Origin: Reyranella massiliensis 521
Lineage (GTDB): Bacteria > Pseudomonadota > Alphaproteobacteria > Reyranellales > Reyranellaceae
NCBI RefSeq assembly: GCF_000312425.1
Contig: NZ_HE997181.1
Location: 778,002 to 842,001, forward strand
DNA length: 64,000 bases
Direction: 5' to 3'
This document shows positions 8,614-16,443 of this stretch, in pieces (within the stretch, counting starts at the first letter, position 1; the number at the start of each line of letters is the position of its first letter). Position numbers and translations under genes: made by a program. The notes under the pieces were generated by a model. That model had not been told where the DNA came from. It saw only the letters and a program-made list of their open reading frames with translations, and ran no database searches.

Positions 8614-10221
8614 ATGAGCCAGTCCAACCGAGTCTACCTCTTCGACACCACCCTGCGAGACGGCGCCCAGACCCAGGGTGTCGACTTCACCGTTGCCGAC
8701 AAAGCCGCGATTGCGCGCGAACTGGACCTGCTTGGGATTGACTACATTGAAGGCGGCTGGCCGGGCGCCAATCCGACAGACGATCGCTTCTTCGCCGACC
8801 CGCCGGAGTTCAAGAACGCCAAGTTCACGGCGTTCGGCATGACGCGCCGCGCCGGCCGCAGTGCGGCCAACGATCCCGGACTGGCCGCCATCCTGCAGAC
8901 CAAGGCGCGCAATGTCTGCATGGTCGGCAAGACCTGGGACTTCCACGTCGACGTCGCCCTCGAGGTCGACCGCAACGAGTACCTCGAGATGATCTCGGAC
9001 TCGCTCTCCTACGCCAAGACACGCATGGATGAGGTGATGTTCGACGCCGAGCATTTCTTCGACGGCTACAAGGCCAATCCCGACTATGCGATGGCGTGTC
9101 TCGCCGCTGCAGAGAAGGCCGGCTCGCGTTGGCTCGTGCTCTGCGACACCAACGGCGGCACCCTCCCGCACGAGGTCGAGCGCATCGTGGGCGAGGTGGT
9201 GAAGAAGATTCCGGGCGACCGGATCGGCATCCATACCCACAACGACACCGAAAATGCCGTGGCCAGCTCTTTGGCGGCTGTGCGCGCCGGCGCACGACAG
9301 GTCCAGGGCACCATCAACGGGCTCGGCGAGCGCTGCGGCAACGCCAACATGATCGCGCTCATTCCCAATCTCGTGCTGAAGATGGGCTATGACACCGGCC
9401 TGAAGGACGGCGCGATGCAGCGCCTGACGCATCTGTCGCGCCTGCTCGACGATCGCCTCAACATGCCGACCAACCGCAGCGCGGCCTATGTTGGAACGCG
9501 CGCCTTCGCGCACAAAGGCGGCCTGCACGTCTCGGCGGTCGAGAAGGACCCCAAGACCTACGAGCATGTCGATCCCGAAGTGGTGGGCAATCAGCGCATC
9601 ATCGTGGTGAGCGACCAGGCCGGTCGTTCCAACATCATGGCGCGCTTCCGCCAGATCGGGCTGGAGGTCGATCCCAAGGATCCCGGCGTCGCCCGCCTGT
9701 TGGAAATCGTGAAGGAGCGGGAGTCCGAGGGCTATGCCTACGACGGCGCCGATGCGTCGTTCGAGCTTCTGGCACGGCACGAGCTCCACACCGTGCCCGA
9801 CTACTTCGCCCTGCAGAGCTTCCGGGTGTTGGCCGAGCGGCGCGTGAACGCGCGCGGCCAGTTGATTGCCATGTCCGAGGCGACCGTGAAGCTCGACGTC
9901 GCCGGCCGGCGCGCGATGGAAGTGGGCGAGGGCAATGGTCCCGTGAACGCTCTTGATGCTGCGTTGCGAAAAGCGCTGATCCCGGTCTATCCCGAACTCG
10001 AAGACATGAGGCTGGTCGACTTCAAGGTCCGCATCCTCGATTCGGCCGGCGGCACGGCGGCGACGACGCGCGTCATGATCGAGAGTGCGGACGCGAAAGG
10101 CCGTCGCTGGAGCACCATCGGCGTCTCGCCCAACATCGTCGACGCATCCTACAACGCACTCTACGACGCCATCACCTACAAGCTGTTTCGCGACGGCGCT
10201 CAACCCGCACAACGGACATAG
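8614..10221 (+). CDS. cimA: (R)-citramalate synthase
   Basis: A 535-residue enzyme of the alpha-isopropylmalate synthase family, condensing acetyl-CoA with pyruvate to citramalate, a route to 2-oxobutyrate for isoleucine that avoids threonine. The HMGL-like barrel begins with YLFDTTLRDGAQTQG and contains the metal-binding HTHNDT and GTINGLGERCGNAN. The C-terminal LeuA-type regulatory domain spans about residues 400-520. The length and the DGAQTQGVDF form match the long CimA group rather than LeuA. A TATGAT hexamer lies only about 9 bases before the ATG, so the message may be leaderless; two copies of CCCGTCACT precede it. Confidence 0.93.
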   Translation: MSQSNRVYLFDTTLRDGAQTQGVDFTVADKAAIARELDLLGIDYIEGGWPGANPTDDRFFADPPEFKNAKFTAFGMTRRAGRSAANDPGLAAILQTKARNVCMVGKTWDFHVDVALEVDRNEYLEMISDSLSYAKTRMDEVMFDAEHFFDGYKANPDYAMACLAAAEKAGSRWLVLCDTNGGTLPHEVERIVGEVVKKIPGDRIGIHTHNDTENAVASSLAAVRAGARQVQGTINGLGERCGNANMIALIPNLVLKMGYDTGLKDGAMQRLTHLSRLLDDRLNMPTNRSAAYVGTRAFAHKGGLHVSAVEKDPKTYEHVDPEVVGNQRIIVVSDQAGRSNIMARFRQIGLEVDPKDPGVARLLEIVKERESEGYAYDGADASFELLARHELHTVPDYFALQSFRVLAERRVNARGQLIAMSEATVKLDVAGRRAMEVGEGNGPVNALDAALRKALIPVYPELEDMRLVDFKVRILDSAGGTAATTRVMIESADAKGRRWSTIGVSPNIVDASYNALYDAITYKLFRDGAQPAQRT

Positions 10222-10322
10222 GCGGGCGTCCGCGTAGCGAGGCAAGCTCACACAACCCGTCCTAGCAGCCATGTTGCGACTGCCAGTTGACCTAGAATGA
10301 GTCGGGGCAGACCATATCTCTT

Positions 10323-11480
10323 GTGCGAGACGGAGAGCATCTGGACACCCAGACCCCGCCTATCGCGGCGGCCGTAACGCGGCGGCCGCGGCTGGCTGGG
10401 CGCGTTCTTGCGCGTGCCGCCATGTGGTTGCTGCCGGCGCTCGTGTTGGCTGTCACCTTGTTCATCTGGCTGTCCGGCGGACGCACCGTCACCACCGACA
10501 ATGCCTATGTGAAGGGTGATCGCGCCCAGATCGCAACGGAGCTGAGCGGCATTGTCGTCGAAGTGCCGGTTCAGGAGAATCAGCGCGTCTCGCGTGGCCA
10601 GCTTCTCTTTCGCCTCGACGACCAGTCCTATCGTCATGCCCTGGCCAAGATCGAAGCCGAGATCGAAACGACGCGCGCCGATATCCGGGGCCTGCGGGCG
10701 CAGTGGCGTACCAAGCGCGAGGAGATCAAGGCGGCGCTGAGCCAGCAGACTTTTGCGCAGGCCGAGTTCGACCGTCAGTCCGAGCTTGCCGAGAAGAAGG
10801 TCGCCTCGACCCAGAAGCTCGAGGAAGCACGGATGGGCCTCGAGGTCGCGCGCCAGCGCATTTCGGCAGCGCAGGAGGATCTCACCCGTATCGAAGCCGC
10901 GTTGGCGGGCGATCGCAGGATTCGCGCCGACGATCATCCGCGCGTGAAGCAGATGATGGCTGCCCGAGAGGAAGCGTTGCTTCAGCTTCGCCGCACCATG
11001 ATCGAGGCACCGCTCGACGGCGTGGTTTCCAAGCGGCCGGTGCCGGGCAGCTATGCCACCGCCGGCGTGCCGGTCATGGTGGTGGTCGCCGACGCCGATC
11101 TCTGGATCGAGGCCAACTACAAGGAGACCGAACTCACGCGCGTGCGACCGGGCCAGAAGGCGGTCGTCCACATCGACACCTATCCCGACTCGCAGTGCAG
11201 CGGCACGGTCGCCAGCATTGCCCAGGCGACCGGGGCGGAGTTCGCCGTGCTGCCGCCGCAGAACGCCAGCGGCAACTGGGTGAAGGTCGTGCAGCGCATC
11301 CCCGTGCGTGTGAGCGTCGCCTGCCGCGAAGGCGATCCGTCGCTGAGAGTTGGCATGAGCACCACGGTCGAGATCGACACCGGACACAGCCGTACCCTGG
11401 GCGGGCTGCTGAACAGTGCTGCCAAGTGGCTCGGCCTCTCGGGCGCGTCGGCGAGCGCGTCGTCGGGTACCAGCTCCTAG
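10323..11480 (+). CDS. HlyD/EmrA-family membrane fusion protein
   Basis: 385 residues. A single N-terminal transmembrane helix (MWLLPALVLAVTLFIW, about residues 36-51) is followed by TTDNAYVKGD, the hallmark of the EmrA group, a lipoyl half-domain (VVEVPVQENQRVSRGQLLFRL), a long alpha-helical hairpin and the second lipoyl half (IEAPLDGVVSKRPV). It would link an inner-membrane pump to an outer-membrane channel. The GTG at 10323 is chosen because it precedes the helix by a normal cytoplasmic tail; no strong ribosome-binding site decides it. It forms a pair with the DHA2 transporter four bases downstream. No outer-membrane factor lies in the window. Confidence 0.88.
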   Translation: MRDGEHLDTQTPPIAAAVTRRPRLAGRVLARAAMWLLPALVLAVTLFIWLSGGRTVTTDNAYVKGDRAQIATELSGIVVEVPVQENQRVSRGQLLFRLDDQSYRHALAKIEAEIETTRADIRGLRAQWRTKREEIKAALSQQTFAQAEFDRQSELAEKKVASTQKLEEARMGLEVARQRISAAQEDLTRIEAALAGDRRIRADDHPRVKQMMAAREEALLQLRRTMIEAPLDGVVSKRPVPGSYATAGVPVMVVVADADLWIEANYKETELTRVRPGQKAVVHIDTYPDSQCSGTVASIAQATGAEFAVLPPQNASGNWVKVVQRIPVRVSVACREGDPSLRVGMSTTVEIDTGHSRTLGGLLNSAAKWLGLSGASASASSGTSS

Positions 11481-11484
11481 TCCA

Positions 11485-12993
11485 ATGGCGCCGGCCGTCG
11501 ATCGGGCGACCTTGCGCCGCCGCCGCCTCATCACCTTTACGGTGATGGCCGCCACCATCATGCATGCGCTCGACGGCACGATCGCCAACGTGGCGCTGCC
11601 GTCGATCCAGGGCTCGCTGTCGGCGACGCAGGAGCAGGTCTCCTGGGTCGTGACGTCCTACATCGTTGCCTCGGCGATCATGACGCCGCTCGCCGGCTTC
11701 TGCGCCATGCGTTTCGGCCTGCGCCGCACGCTCTCGTTCTGCGTTGTCGGCTTCACCATCGTGTCGATGATGTGCGGCGCTGCCCAGTCACTCGATCAGC
11801 TCGTGCTGTTTCGTGCCTTGCAGGGCGGCTTCGGCGCGGCGCTCGTGCCGGTATCGCAGGCGATCATGATGGATACCTACCCGCGCGAAGAGCAGGGCAA
11901 GGCCATGGCGATGTGGGGCGTTGGCACCATGATCGGCCCGATCGCCGGTCCGTCGCTCGGAGGCTGGCTGACCGACGAGTTCAGCTGGCGCTGGGTGTTC
12001 TACGTCAACCTCCCGGTCGGCATTCTTTGCACCATCGGCATTCTGGCGCTGGTGCGCGACAGCGTGCATGGCTCGCCGCGCCGCTTCGACCTGCTCGGGT
12101 TCACCCTGCTGGCCGTCGCGATCGGCTCTTTCCAGCTCATGCTCGATCGCGGCCACATGCTCGACTGGTTCGATTCCGTGGAGATCATCGGCGAGACGCT
12201 GATTGCGGCCGTGGCCTTCGCCATGTTCCTGATCCACATGCTGACCGATCGTCAGCCGTTCCTGTCGCGCGATCTCTTCCGCGATCGCAATCTCTGCGTC
12301 GGCCTCTGTTTCACGGCATTGGCGGGGCTGGTGCTCATTGTGACGGCGACCCTGATGCCGCCCTTCCTGCAGCAGCTTCTAGGCTATCCGGTCCTCACCA
12401 CCGGCATCGTGCTCGCGCCGCGAGGCGCCGGCATGATGGTGTCGATGATGCTGGTGGCGCGCCTGATCAACTACATCGATCCTCGGTTTCTGATCGCCTT
12501 CGGCTTTGCCCTGTCCGCGCTGTCGCTGTGGGACATGACGCTGTTCAATCTCAACGTCAGCGAAGCAGAGATCATCTGGAACGGCGTGCTGCTGGGCTTC
12601 GGGCTAGGTCTCGTCTTTCCACCGCTCACGGTGCTGACTTTCGCGACCCTGCCGCCGCGGCTGCGCACCGAGGGAGCAGCCATCAACGCGTTGCTGCGCA
12701 ATCTCGGCGCCAGTATCGGCATTGCCGTCCTGGTTTCGATGCTGGCCAGCAACACCCAACAGAACCGCGCCGATATCGTGGAGAGGTTCACGCCCTTCCA
12801 TCCGGGATGGCCGCTGGGCAGCCGCGCGGCCGGTGTCGACCCGACGATGCTTGCGATCTGGGACAACGAGATCACCCGGCAGGCGGCGCTGATCGGCTAC
12901 CTCAACGACTTCCGCGTCATGATGATCTGCACGCTCGCGCTGATCCCGCTCCTGGTCCTGATGCGGCGACCGGCCCTTATCCCGGCGCGCTAA
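11485..12993 (+). CDS. DHA2-family MFS multidrug efflux transporter (EmrB-like)
   Basis: 502 residues and about 14 hydrophobic segments. Motif features of the DHA2 drug:H+ antiporters are visible: MHALDGTIANVALPSIQ in the first span, WVVTSYIVASAIMTPL in the second, and GTMIGPIAGPSLGGWLTD plus WRWVFYVNLPVG after the fifth. The ATG at 11485 follows the stop of the membrane fusion gene by four bases and begins 15-20 residues before the first span. An upstream in-frame ATG at 11416 lies inside the previous gene and gives an Arg-rich, unlikely N-terminus. Together with its neighbour it forms an EmrAB-type pump; the exported drug is unknown. Confidence 0.9.
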   Translation: MAPAVDRATLRRRRLITFTVMAATIMHALDGTIANVALPSIQGSLSATQEQVSWVVTSYIVASAIMTPLAGFCAMRFGLRRTLSFCVVGFTIVSMMCGAAQSLDQLVLFRALQGGFGAALVPVSQAIMMDTYPREEQGKAMAMWGVGTMIGPIAGPSLGGWLTDEFSWRWVFYVNLPVGILCTIGILALVRDSVHGSPRRFDLLGFTLLAVAIGSFQLMLDRGHMLDWFDSVEIIGETLIAAVAFAMFLIHMLTDRQPFLSRDLFRDRNLCVGLCFTALAGLVLIVTATLMPPFLQQLLGYPVLTTGIVLAPRGAGMMVSMMLVARLINYIDPRFLIAFGFALSALSLWDMTLFNLNVSEAEIIWNGVLLGFGLGLVFPPLTVLTFATLPPRLRTEGAAINALLRNLGASIGIAVLVSMLASNTQQNRADIVERFTPFHPGWPLGSRAAGVDPTMLAIWDNEITRQAALIGYLNDFRVMMICTLALIPLLVLMRRPALIPAR

Positions 12994-13010
12994 CCAGTCT
13001 ATACGGCGGC

Positions 13011-13775
13011 ATGGGACGCGCATCGAAGGGCCGCGCCATCGCCGCCGTGACGCCGGCAGTGATCCTGGTCCGCCCGCAACTCGGCGAGAACATCGGCATG
13101 GCTGCACGGGCCATGCTGAACTGCGGGCTGTCGACCTTGCGGCTGGTGGCGCCGCGCGACGGCTGGCCGAACGACAAGGCGCAGCGCGCCGCGTCCGGCG
13201 CCGACATCGTGCTCGAAAAGGCGGAAGTCTTCGACACGGTGGCAGATGCGGTCGCCGACCTCGGCCGCGTGATCGCGACCACGGCGCGCAACAGGGAACT
13301 CAGCCAGCGTATCCTGACGCCACGTCAGGCGGCCGGCGAAATGCACGGCTGGATCGGGCAGGGCGAGCGGGTCGGCATCCTGTTTGGGCCGGAGCGTACC
13401 GGCCTTACCAACGACGACATGGTGCATGCCGACACGGCGCTTTCGATCCCGCTCAATCCGCAATTTTCGTCCCTCAACATGGCGCAGGCGGTTCTGCTGA
13501 TTGCCTACGAATGGACGGCCTGGACCGACGATACGCCGGCCCAGCGCATGTCCGACCATTCGGCGCGGCCGGCCGACAAGGAAGAGTTGGCCAATCTGTT
13601 CGCACATCTCGAGCGGGCGCTGGATCAGTCGGGCTTTCTGCGCCACGAGGCGATGCGGCCGGCGATGGTCAACAATCTGCGGGCGCTGCTGCAGCGCGCG
13701 ACCATGACCGAGCAGGAAGTCCGCACCTTCCACGGCGTCATCAAGTTCCTGTCGAAGAGCAAGCACGAGGAGTAG
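13011..13775 (+). CDS. trmJ: SPOUT-family RNA 2'-O-methyltransferase (TrmJ/TrmH type)
   Basis: 254 residues. The SPOUT knot motifs are clear: ILVRPQLGENIGMAARAM (motif 1, with Asn and Arg of the active site), GILFGPERTGLTNDD (motif 2) and IPLNPQFSSLNMAQAV (motif 3, SAM loop). The C-terminal region of about 80 residues with LRNLRALLQRA-like helices is the TrmJ-type extension. TrmJ methylates ribose at position 32 of several tRNAs; other SpoU members act on rRNA, so the symbol is likely but not certain. The ATG at 13011 follows the transporter stop by 17 bases. Confidence 0.8.
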   Translation: MGRASKGRAIAAVTPAVILVRPQLGENIGMAARAMLNCGLSTLRLVAPRDGWPNDKAQRAASGADIVLEKAEVFDTVADAVADLGRVIATTARNRELSQRILTPRQAAGEMHGWIGQGERVGILFGPERTGLTNDDMVHADTALSIPLNPQFSSLNMAQAVLLIAYEWTAWTDDTPAQRMSDHSARPADKEELANLFAHLERALDQSGFLRHEAMRPAMVNNLRALLQRATMTEQEVRTFHGVIKFLSKSKHEE

Positions 13776-13777
13776 CC

Positions 13778-14200
13778 ATGTCCACGACCGCCAAGATCTC
13801 CTGGGTCGACGGTGCCCTGTTCGTGGCCGAGGGCGGCAGCGGCCATACCCTCACCATGGATGGCGCTCCCGATGTCGGCGGCCGCAACCTCGCCTCGCGG
13901 CCCATGGAGGTGCTGCTGATGGGCATGGGTGGTTGCACGGCGATCGACGTGGTCTCGATGCTGAAGAAGCAGCGCCAGGACATCGAAGGGGTCGAAGTCG
14001 CGCTGGTCGCCGAGCGCGCCGACGATCACCCCAAGGTCTTCACCTCGGTGAAGCTCGTCTACACGGTGCGCGGTCGGAAGCTGAACAAGGCGTTGATCGA
14101 GCGCGCCGTGAGCCTGTCGGACGAGAAATACTGCTCGGCGACGGCGATGGTGAAGAAGTCGGCCGACGTCACCCACGAGATCGTCCTGGTCGAAATCTAG
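13778..14200 (+). CDS. OsmC-family peroxiredoxin-like protein
   Basis: 140 residues of the OsmC/YhfA type. Two conserved cysteines are present: MGMGGCTAIDVV near residue 49 and KYCSATAMVKKSADV near residue 117, on the two central helices where OsmC and Ohr proteins carry their thiol-peroxidase pair. Family members reduce organic hydroperoxides or have unknown thiol roles (YhfA group). A strong GAGGAG lies at the end of the preceding RNA methyltransferase gene, two bases before whose stop the site ends, so the two are cotranscribed. The next gene, rpsD, has its own promoter. Confidence 0.85.
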   Translation: MSTTAKISWVDGALFVAEGGSGHTLTMDGAPDVGGRNLASRPMEVLLMGMGGCTAIDVVSMLKKQRQDIEGVEVALVAERADDHPKVFTSVKLVYTVRGRKLNKALIERAVSLSDEKYCSATAMVKKSADVTHEIVLVEI

Positions 14201-14267
14201 GTGATTCGGGCCCCGGGGAGCGGGCGAATGGTCTGTAAGTGATTGATTTTCCAGTGGGAACGCGCGC

Positions 14268-14295
14268 TTGACTGGGCGGGTTTCGCCAGTATGTT
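14268..14295 (+). promoter_or_regulatory. Sigma-70-type promoter of rpsD
   Basis: TTGACT at 14268-14273, a 16-base spacer and TATGTT at 14290-14295. Transcription would start near 14302, leaving a leader of about 117 bases before the rpsD start. Confidence 0.65.
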
Positions 14296-14301
14296 CCGCG
14301 C

Positions 14302-14418
14302 TTCTCCGGAGAACGTGGTTGCAGGCCTTCCGGTCGGCATCCCGCCCCAACCCATGTTGGATCCAGGCCTATCCGGACAAACGGCGCCGCATATGGTGCG
14401 CAACAACAGGAGTGTCGC
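14302..14418 (+). promoter_or_regulatory. rpsD 5' leader, possible S4 autoregulatory region
   Basis: A leader of about 117 bases, long for this compact genome. It contains short complementary segments, for example GCGCC at 14383-14387 with GGTGCGC shortly after, just upstream of the start. Autogenous control of S4 synthesis by leader binding is known in other bacteria, but I recognise no described motif here. Confidence 0.3.
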
Positions 14419-15033
14419 GTGAGCAAGCGCGAGAATTCGAAGTACAAAATTGACCGCCGCCTCAGGGTCAACCTGTGGGGTCGTCCGAAGAGCCCGATCA
14501 ATAAGCGCGAATACGGTCCCGGCCAGCACGGTCAGGGTCGCCAGAAGCCGACGGACTATCGTCTGCAGCTCATGGCCAAGCAGCGCCTCAAGGGCTACTA
14601 CGGCTCGGTCTCCGAGCGCCAGCTCCGCCGCTACTATCTCGAGGCCGTGCGCCGCAAGGGCGACACCGGCGAGAACCTGGTGGAGATCCTGGAGCGCCGG
14701 CTGGACGCGGTCGTTTACCGCATGAAGTTCGCCATCACTGTGTTCGCCAGCCGCCAGCTGGTGAGCCATGGTCACGTCAAAGTGAACGGTCGCCGGGTCA
14801 ACATCGCTTCCTACCTGGTGAAGGACAACGACGTCATCGAACTGACGTCCAAGGCCAAGGAAATGGCTCGGGTCCTCGAAGCCACCCAGACGGCCGAGCG
14901 CGACGTGCCGGAGTACGTTTCCGTCGATCATAAGGACATGAAGGGCACTTACGTGCGCGGGCCGAAGCTCGCCGACGTCCCCTATCCGGTCCAGATGGAG
15001 CCCTCGCTGGTCGTCGAGTACTACAGCCGCTGA
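14419..15033 (+). CDS. rpsD: 30S ribosomal protein S4
   Basis: 204 residues, the normal length for alphaproteobacterial S4. The start is GTG 14419 with AACAGGAG upstream. The N-terminal domain ([20 protein letters not shown]) is followed by the S4 RNA-binding domain ([15 protein letters not shown] ... [15 protein letters not shown]). S4 binds 16S rRNA early in 30S assembly and is a central control protein. It stands alone, not in the alpha operon with rpsM, rpsK and rpoA, as is usual in alphaproteobacteria. Own promoter, leader and downstream terminator make it a single-gene transcription unit. Confidence 0.98.
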   Translation: MSKRENSKYKIDRRLRVNLWGRPKSPINKREYGPGQHGQGRQKPTDYRLQLMAKQRLKGYYGSVSERQLRRYYLEAVRRKGDTGENLVEILERRLDAVVYRMKFAITVFASRQLVSHGHVKVNGRRVNIASYLVKDNDVIELTSKAKEMARVLEATQTAERDVPEYVSVDHKDMKGTYVRGPKLADVPYPVQMEPSLVVEYYSR

Positions 15034-15060
15034 TCGGTACTTGGCCGCATTTTCGACGAA

Positions 15061-15088
15061 AAACCCGCCCGCTTGTGGCGGGTTTTTT
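15061..15088 (+). terminator. Rho-independent terminator of rpsD
   Basis: Stem AAACCCGCC (15061-15069) with GGCGGGTTT (15077-15085), a 7-base loop, running into TTTTTT at 15083-15088. A textbook intrinsic terminator 27 bases after the rpsD stop. Confidence 0.93.
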
Positions 15089-15121
15089 GCATTGGGGTCG
15101 CCAAGAATTACTGCTTCCACC

Positions 15122-15150
15122 TGTCCGGCAAGGTTTGCTGCCTCTATAAT
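15122..15150 (+). promoter_or_regulatory. Promoter of the RND efflux operon
   Basis: A perfect TATAAT at 15145-15150 stands 33 bases before the ATG of the adaptor gene. The -35 region near 15122-15127 is a poor match, which suggests activator help or a weak constitutive promoter. Confidence 0.5.
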
Positions 15151-15182
15151 CCAACGGGGTTTGGGGTCTGGAGAGCAAGGAA

Positions 15183-16418
15183 ATGCCAATTGGCCGTATG
15201 GCAGTCATCGCGACGGCCGCGATTGCGATCTGCGGGGCTGCCTACATCTATCGAGGCGAGATTGCCCAGCAATTGGGTATGGGCACGACGGCCAAGGCGG
15301 CCGAGCAAGCCCAGGCGAGCCCGGCTGCCCAGGCGCAGCCGCAGGGCAGGCGCGGGCGTGCCAACCCGGCCGGCGCCGTTCCGGTCGTCATTACGACCGT
15401 GTCCAAGAAGCCGATGCCCATCGTGGTCGACGCCGTCGGTACCGTGCAATCGATTGCATCGGTGCAAATCAAGCCGCGGATGGACAGCCAGATCATGAAG
15501 GTCAATGTCGAGGAGGGCGCCTTCGTGAAGGAAGGCGATATCCTCTTCGAACTCGATGGCCGCACGCTCCGCGCCCAGCTTGCGCAGATCGAGGCGCAGA
15601 TCCGCAAGGACCAGACGCAGGTGGAGCAGGCCAAGCGCGACCTGCAGCGCTATGAAGAACTGTTCGCCAAGAATGCCGGCACGCAGGTCCAGCGCGACAA
15701 TGCCGGCACGGCGCTGAAGACGGCCGAAGCTCAGCTCGAGGCCGACCAGGCCTCCAAGGCGAGCGTGCAGACGCTTCTCTCCTACACCGAGATTCGCGCG
15801 CCCGTGTCCGGCCGTATCGGCTCGATCGCCAACAAGGCCGGCGCGGTCGTGCGCATCGGCGACAATACGGCGACCAGCACGCTTGCCACCATCAACCAGA
15901 TCGACCCGATCTACGTGAGCTTTGCCATTCCGCAGGTCATCCTGCCGGACCTGCGCGCGGCAATGGCCAACGGTCCGGTCAAGGTTACCGCAATCGTCGA
16001 CGATCAGAAGAAGCGGTCGGGCGTGATGGCCTTCATCGAGAACAATGTCGATCCCAATACCGGCACGGTGACGGCGAAGGCGCGCATCGACAACACCAAC
16101 GAGCTTCTGTGGCCGGGCCAGTTCGTGAAGGTCGAGATCACGCTCGGCGTCGAGGCCGACGCCATGTCAGTGCCGGCCGCCGCCGTCCAGCTCGGCCCAC
16201 AGGGACCGTTCCTCTACGTCGTGAAGGATGGCGTCGCCGAACTGCGCAACGTTGTCGTCAAGCGCACCCAGAATGGCGAATCGGTGATCGGCAAGGGCAT
16301 CGAAGGGGGCGAATCTGTCGTCACCGACGGCCAGCTTCGCCTCGTCAACGGCGCCAATGTGAGCATCAAGCCGGGTGCCAGCGATCCGGCGACGGCCGCG
16401 GCACCACCGCGGGGCTAG
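15183..16418 (+). CDS. RND efflux periplasmic adaptor (MdtA-like)
   Basis: 411 residues. An N-terminal signal-anchor (AVIATAAIAICGAAYIY) precedes a Gln/Ala-rich linker, then the lipoyl half-motifs (VNVEEGAFVKEGDILFEL and YTEIRAPVSGRIGSI), a helical hairpin between them, and beta-barrel and membrane-proximal domains (NTGTVTAKARIDN ... LWPGQFVKVEI). This is the periplasmic adaptor of a tripartite RND pump, closest in plan to MdtA. GGAGAGCAAGG gives a good ribosome-binding site. The RND pump gene follows 25 bases downstream; no outer-membrane channel gene lies nearby. Confidence 0.92.
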   Translation: MPIGRMAVIATAAIAICGAAYIYRGEIAQQLGMGTTAKAAEQAQASPAAQAQPQGRRGRANPAGAVPVVITTVSKKPMPIVVDAVGTVQSIASVQIKPRMDSQIMKVNVEEGAFVKEGDILFELDGRTLRAQLAQIEAQIRKDQTQVEQAKRDLQRYEELFAKNAGTQVQRDNAGTALKTAEAQLEADQASKASVQTLLSYTEIRAPVSGRIGSIANKAGAVVRIGDNTATSTLATINQIDPIYVSFAIPQVILPDLRAAMANGPVKVTAIVDDQKKRSGVMAFIENNVDPNTGTVTAKARIDNTNELLWPGQFVKVEITLGVEADAMSVPAAAVQLGPQGPFLYVVKDGVAELRNVVVKRTQNGESVIGKGIEGGESVVTDGQLRLVNGANVSIKPGASDPATAAAPPRG

Positions 16419-16443
16419 ACGCCGGAGAGGTCGAGGGCCGGAG

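Noticed and set aside
12994..13010. Terminator between the DHA2 transporter and the RNA methyltransferase
   Set aside because: Seventeen bases with no stem; read-through is more likely.
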